Assembly (NCBI GenBank): GCA_003661015.1
Contig: QMVI01000071.1
Coordinates: forward strand, 1 to 6,020
DNA length: 6,020 bases
Direction of reading: 5' to 3'
From: Methanosarcinales archaeon
GTDB lineage: Archaea > Halobacteriota > Methanosarcinia > DSM-18856 > Methermicoccaceae
The translations under genes and the position numbers were made by a program. Within the stretch, counting starts at the first letter, position 1. Every line of letters begins with the position of its first letter. Below the pieces are notes generated by a model, which saw only the letters and a list, made by a program, of their open reading frames with translations, did not search any database and was not told where the DNA came from. This document shows, in pieces, positions 5,002-6,020 of the stretch.

Positions 5002-6020
5002 TGGAAGCTGTTAAACATATTCCGGAGTGGAAAGTAAGAGAGGTAGAGGAAATCAAAAGACTATTGAAAGAGTATCCAGTTGTGGCTCTTGCAGGGGTGT
5101 TTAGAATAAGTGCAAGTCAAATTCAAAAACTGAGAAGAGAGTTGAGAGGACTTGTCTTCTTGAAGATGAGCAGAAATACCCTCATGGCACGTGCTTTTGA
5201 TGGTGCTGATGAGGGGTACCCGAAACTGAAAGAGTATCTCAGTCAACAGACCATACTTGTATTCACTCATCTCAATCCATTCAAACTTTACAAATTACTC
5301 GAGGCAAGTAAAGTGCCGGCACCAATAATGCCCGGTATGACTGCCCCCAAGGATATAGTTATCGAGGCAGGCAAGACACCTTTTCCACCTGGGCCAATTG
5401 TTGGAGAACTTCAGAGGGTTGGAATCCCTGCGGCAATTGAGGGAGGAAAGGTTGTTGTGAGGGAGAGAACAGTAGTTGCAAAGGCAGGCGATGTGGTTGG
5501 AAAAGAGCTTGCAGACATTTTATCGAAGCTTGAGATATATCCGATGGAAGTAGGACTTGATTTGAGAGTTGTCTATCATGATGGGGTTATTTTCAAGCCT
5601 TCGGAGCTTGCAATCGACTCAAAAGAGTATGAAGAAAGAATTGCAATGGCATTTTCTCAGGCTTTCAGTCTTGCAGTGAATTCCACATATACAGTTAGAG
5701 AGACAATGGAGACCATATTAATGAAGGCTTTCTCTGATGCTCTCTCGCTTGGTGTCAATGCAGAATTTTTCGAGCCAGAGATACTCACAATCCTTCTCTC
5801 GCAGGCTCATTTCTCAATGCTATCGATTGCATCATGTCTGAAAAAGGATGCACTCGATGATGAATTAAAGAGTGTTATTCGCACAACTGAGACAGAGGAA
5901 AGGGTTGAGAAAGAGGAAGTAGAGGAAAAGGAAGAAAAGGAAGAACCAGAAGAAAAGAAAGAGGAAGAAAAAGAAAAAGAAGAAGAGGAGGAAAGTGGAA
6001 TAGAGGGACTTGGTGCTCTA
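4998..6020 (+). CDS. rpl10: 50S ribosomal protein L10 / P0 (uL10), lacking the last few codons
   Basis: uL10/P0 is the base of the ribosomal stalk. It binds 23S rRNA with L11 and carries several L12/P1 dimers that recruit translation GTPases. Visible features include the N-terminal PEWKVREVEEIKRLL, the rRNA-binding VFLKMSRNTLMARAF, TAPKDIVIEAGKTPFPPGPI, and a C-terminal helical part (LDLRVVYHDG onward) where L12 binds. A Glu/Lys-rich hinge then leads to GIEGLGAL at the edge. Archaeal P0 and L12 share a GLGALFG ending, so probably only FG and the stop are missing. The stop of rpl1 overlaps the start (ATGA); two consecutive ATGs occur at 4998 and 5001, and GAGG at 4989-4992 serves either. The frame is open throughout, with no internal TAG. 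L12 would be expected next. Confidence 0.95.
   Translation, partial: MMEAVKHIPEWKVREVEEIKRLLKEYPVVALAGVFRISASQIQKLRRELRGLVFLKMSRNTLMARAFDGADEGYPKLKEYLSQQTILVFTHLNPFKLYKLLEASKVPAPIMPGMTAPKDIVIEAGKTPFPPGPIVGELQRVGIPAAIEGGKVVVRERTVVAKAGDVVGKELADILSKLEIYPMEVGLDLRVVYHDGVIFKPSELAIDSKEYEERIAMAFSQAFSLAVNSTYTVRETMETILMKAFSDALSLGVNAEFFEPEILTILLSQAHFSMLSIASCLKKDALDDELKSVIRTTETEERVEKEEVEEKEEKEEPEEKKEEEKEKEEEEESGIEGLGAL
5888..5996 (+). repeat. GAA/AAG-rich low-complexity stretch in rpl10
   Basis: This purine-rich tract encodes the flexible Glu/Lys hinge of P0 between the L12-binding helices and the conserved C-terminal tip. It is normal for the family and is not a mobile or variable-number repeat as far as can be seen. 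Confidence 0.8.

Noticed and set aside
1..6020. Insertion sequences, CRISPR arrays, tRNA or rRNA genes
   Set aside because: No terminal inverted repeats, transposase motifs, regular repeat-spacer pattern or tRNA-like cloverleaf was seen on either strand.

Overview
The window looks like chromosomal DNA of an anaerobic, probably euryarchaeal organism (methanogen- or ANME-like). The evidence is an archaeal-type dUTPase, a Methanocaldococcus-like monofunctional aspartate kinase, the 16S rRNA pseudouridine methyltransferase Nep1, archaeal ribosomal proteins L1 and L10/P0 with the acidic GLGAL-type tail, GGAGG/GGTGA ribosome binding sites and TATA-box promoters. Species cannot be named from the sequence alone. 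No mobile element, CRISPR array, tRNA or rRNA was seen.

Layout. Positions 1-2180 hold a minus-strand cluster read from right to left: dUTPase (dut), aspartate kinase, then the start of a B12-binding radical SAM protein of the MJ_1487 type that overlaps the kinase end by 14 bp and runs off the left edge. From 2181 a divergent plus-strand pair follows: a 99-residue coiled-coil protein and, 9 bp later, a class II-type histone deacetylase/acetylpolyamine amidohydrolase with all catalytic residues. From 4363 the plus strand carries the ribosomal protein operon rpl1-rpl10, whose genes overlap at ATGA. rpl10 is cut about two codons before its expected end.

The notable region is 3614-4249 on the minus strand, which contains no long conventional ORF. 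Read in one unbroken frame it encodes a full-length, well-conserved Nep1 of 211 codons ending in TAA and interrupted only by three in-frame TAG codons (codons 30, 94 and 129). There is no frameshift, no in-frame TGA or TAA, and every family motif is intact. All six genes whose stop is visible here, nep1 included, end in TGA or TAA and none in TAG. The best reading is that the organism decodes UAG as an amino acid, most likely pyrrolysine, and that Nep1 is made as a UAG-read-through protein. A gene damaged by three amber mutations is the main alternative.

nep1 and rpl1 diverge from an AT-rich 113-bp region in which their TATA boxes appear to overlap. nep1 looks leaderless, while rpl1 has a structured leader with two adjacent hairpins just before its ribosome binding site. 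One short region therefore seems to control both a ribosome-assembly enzyme and the ribosomal stalk protein operon.
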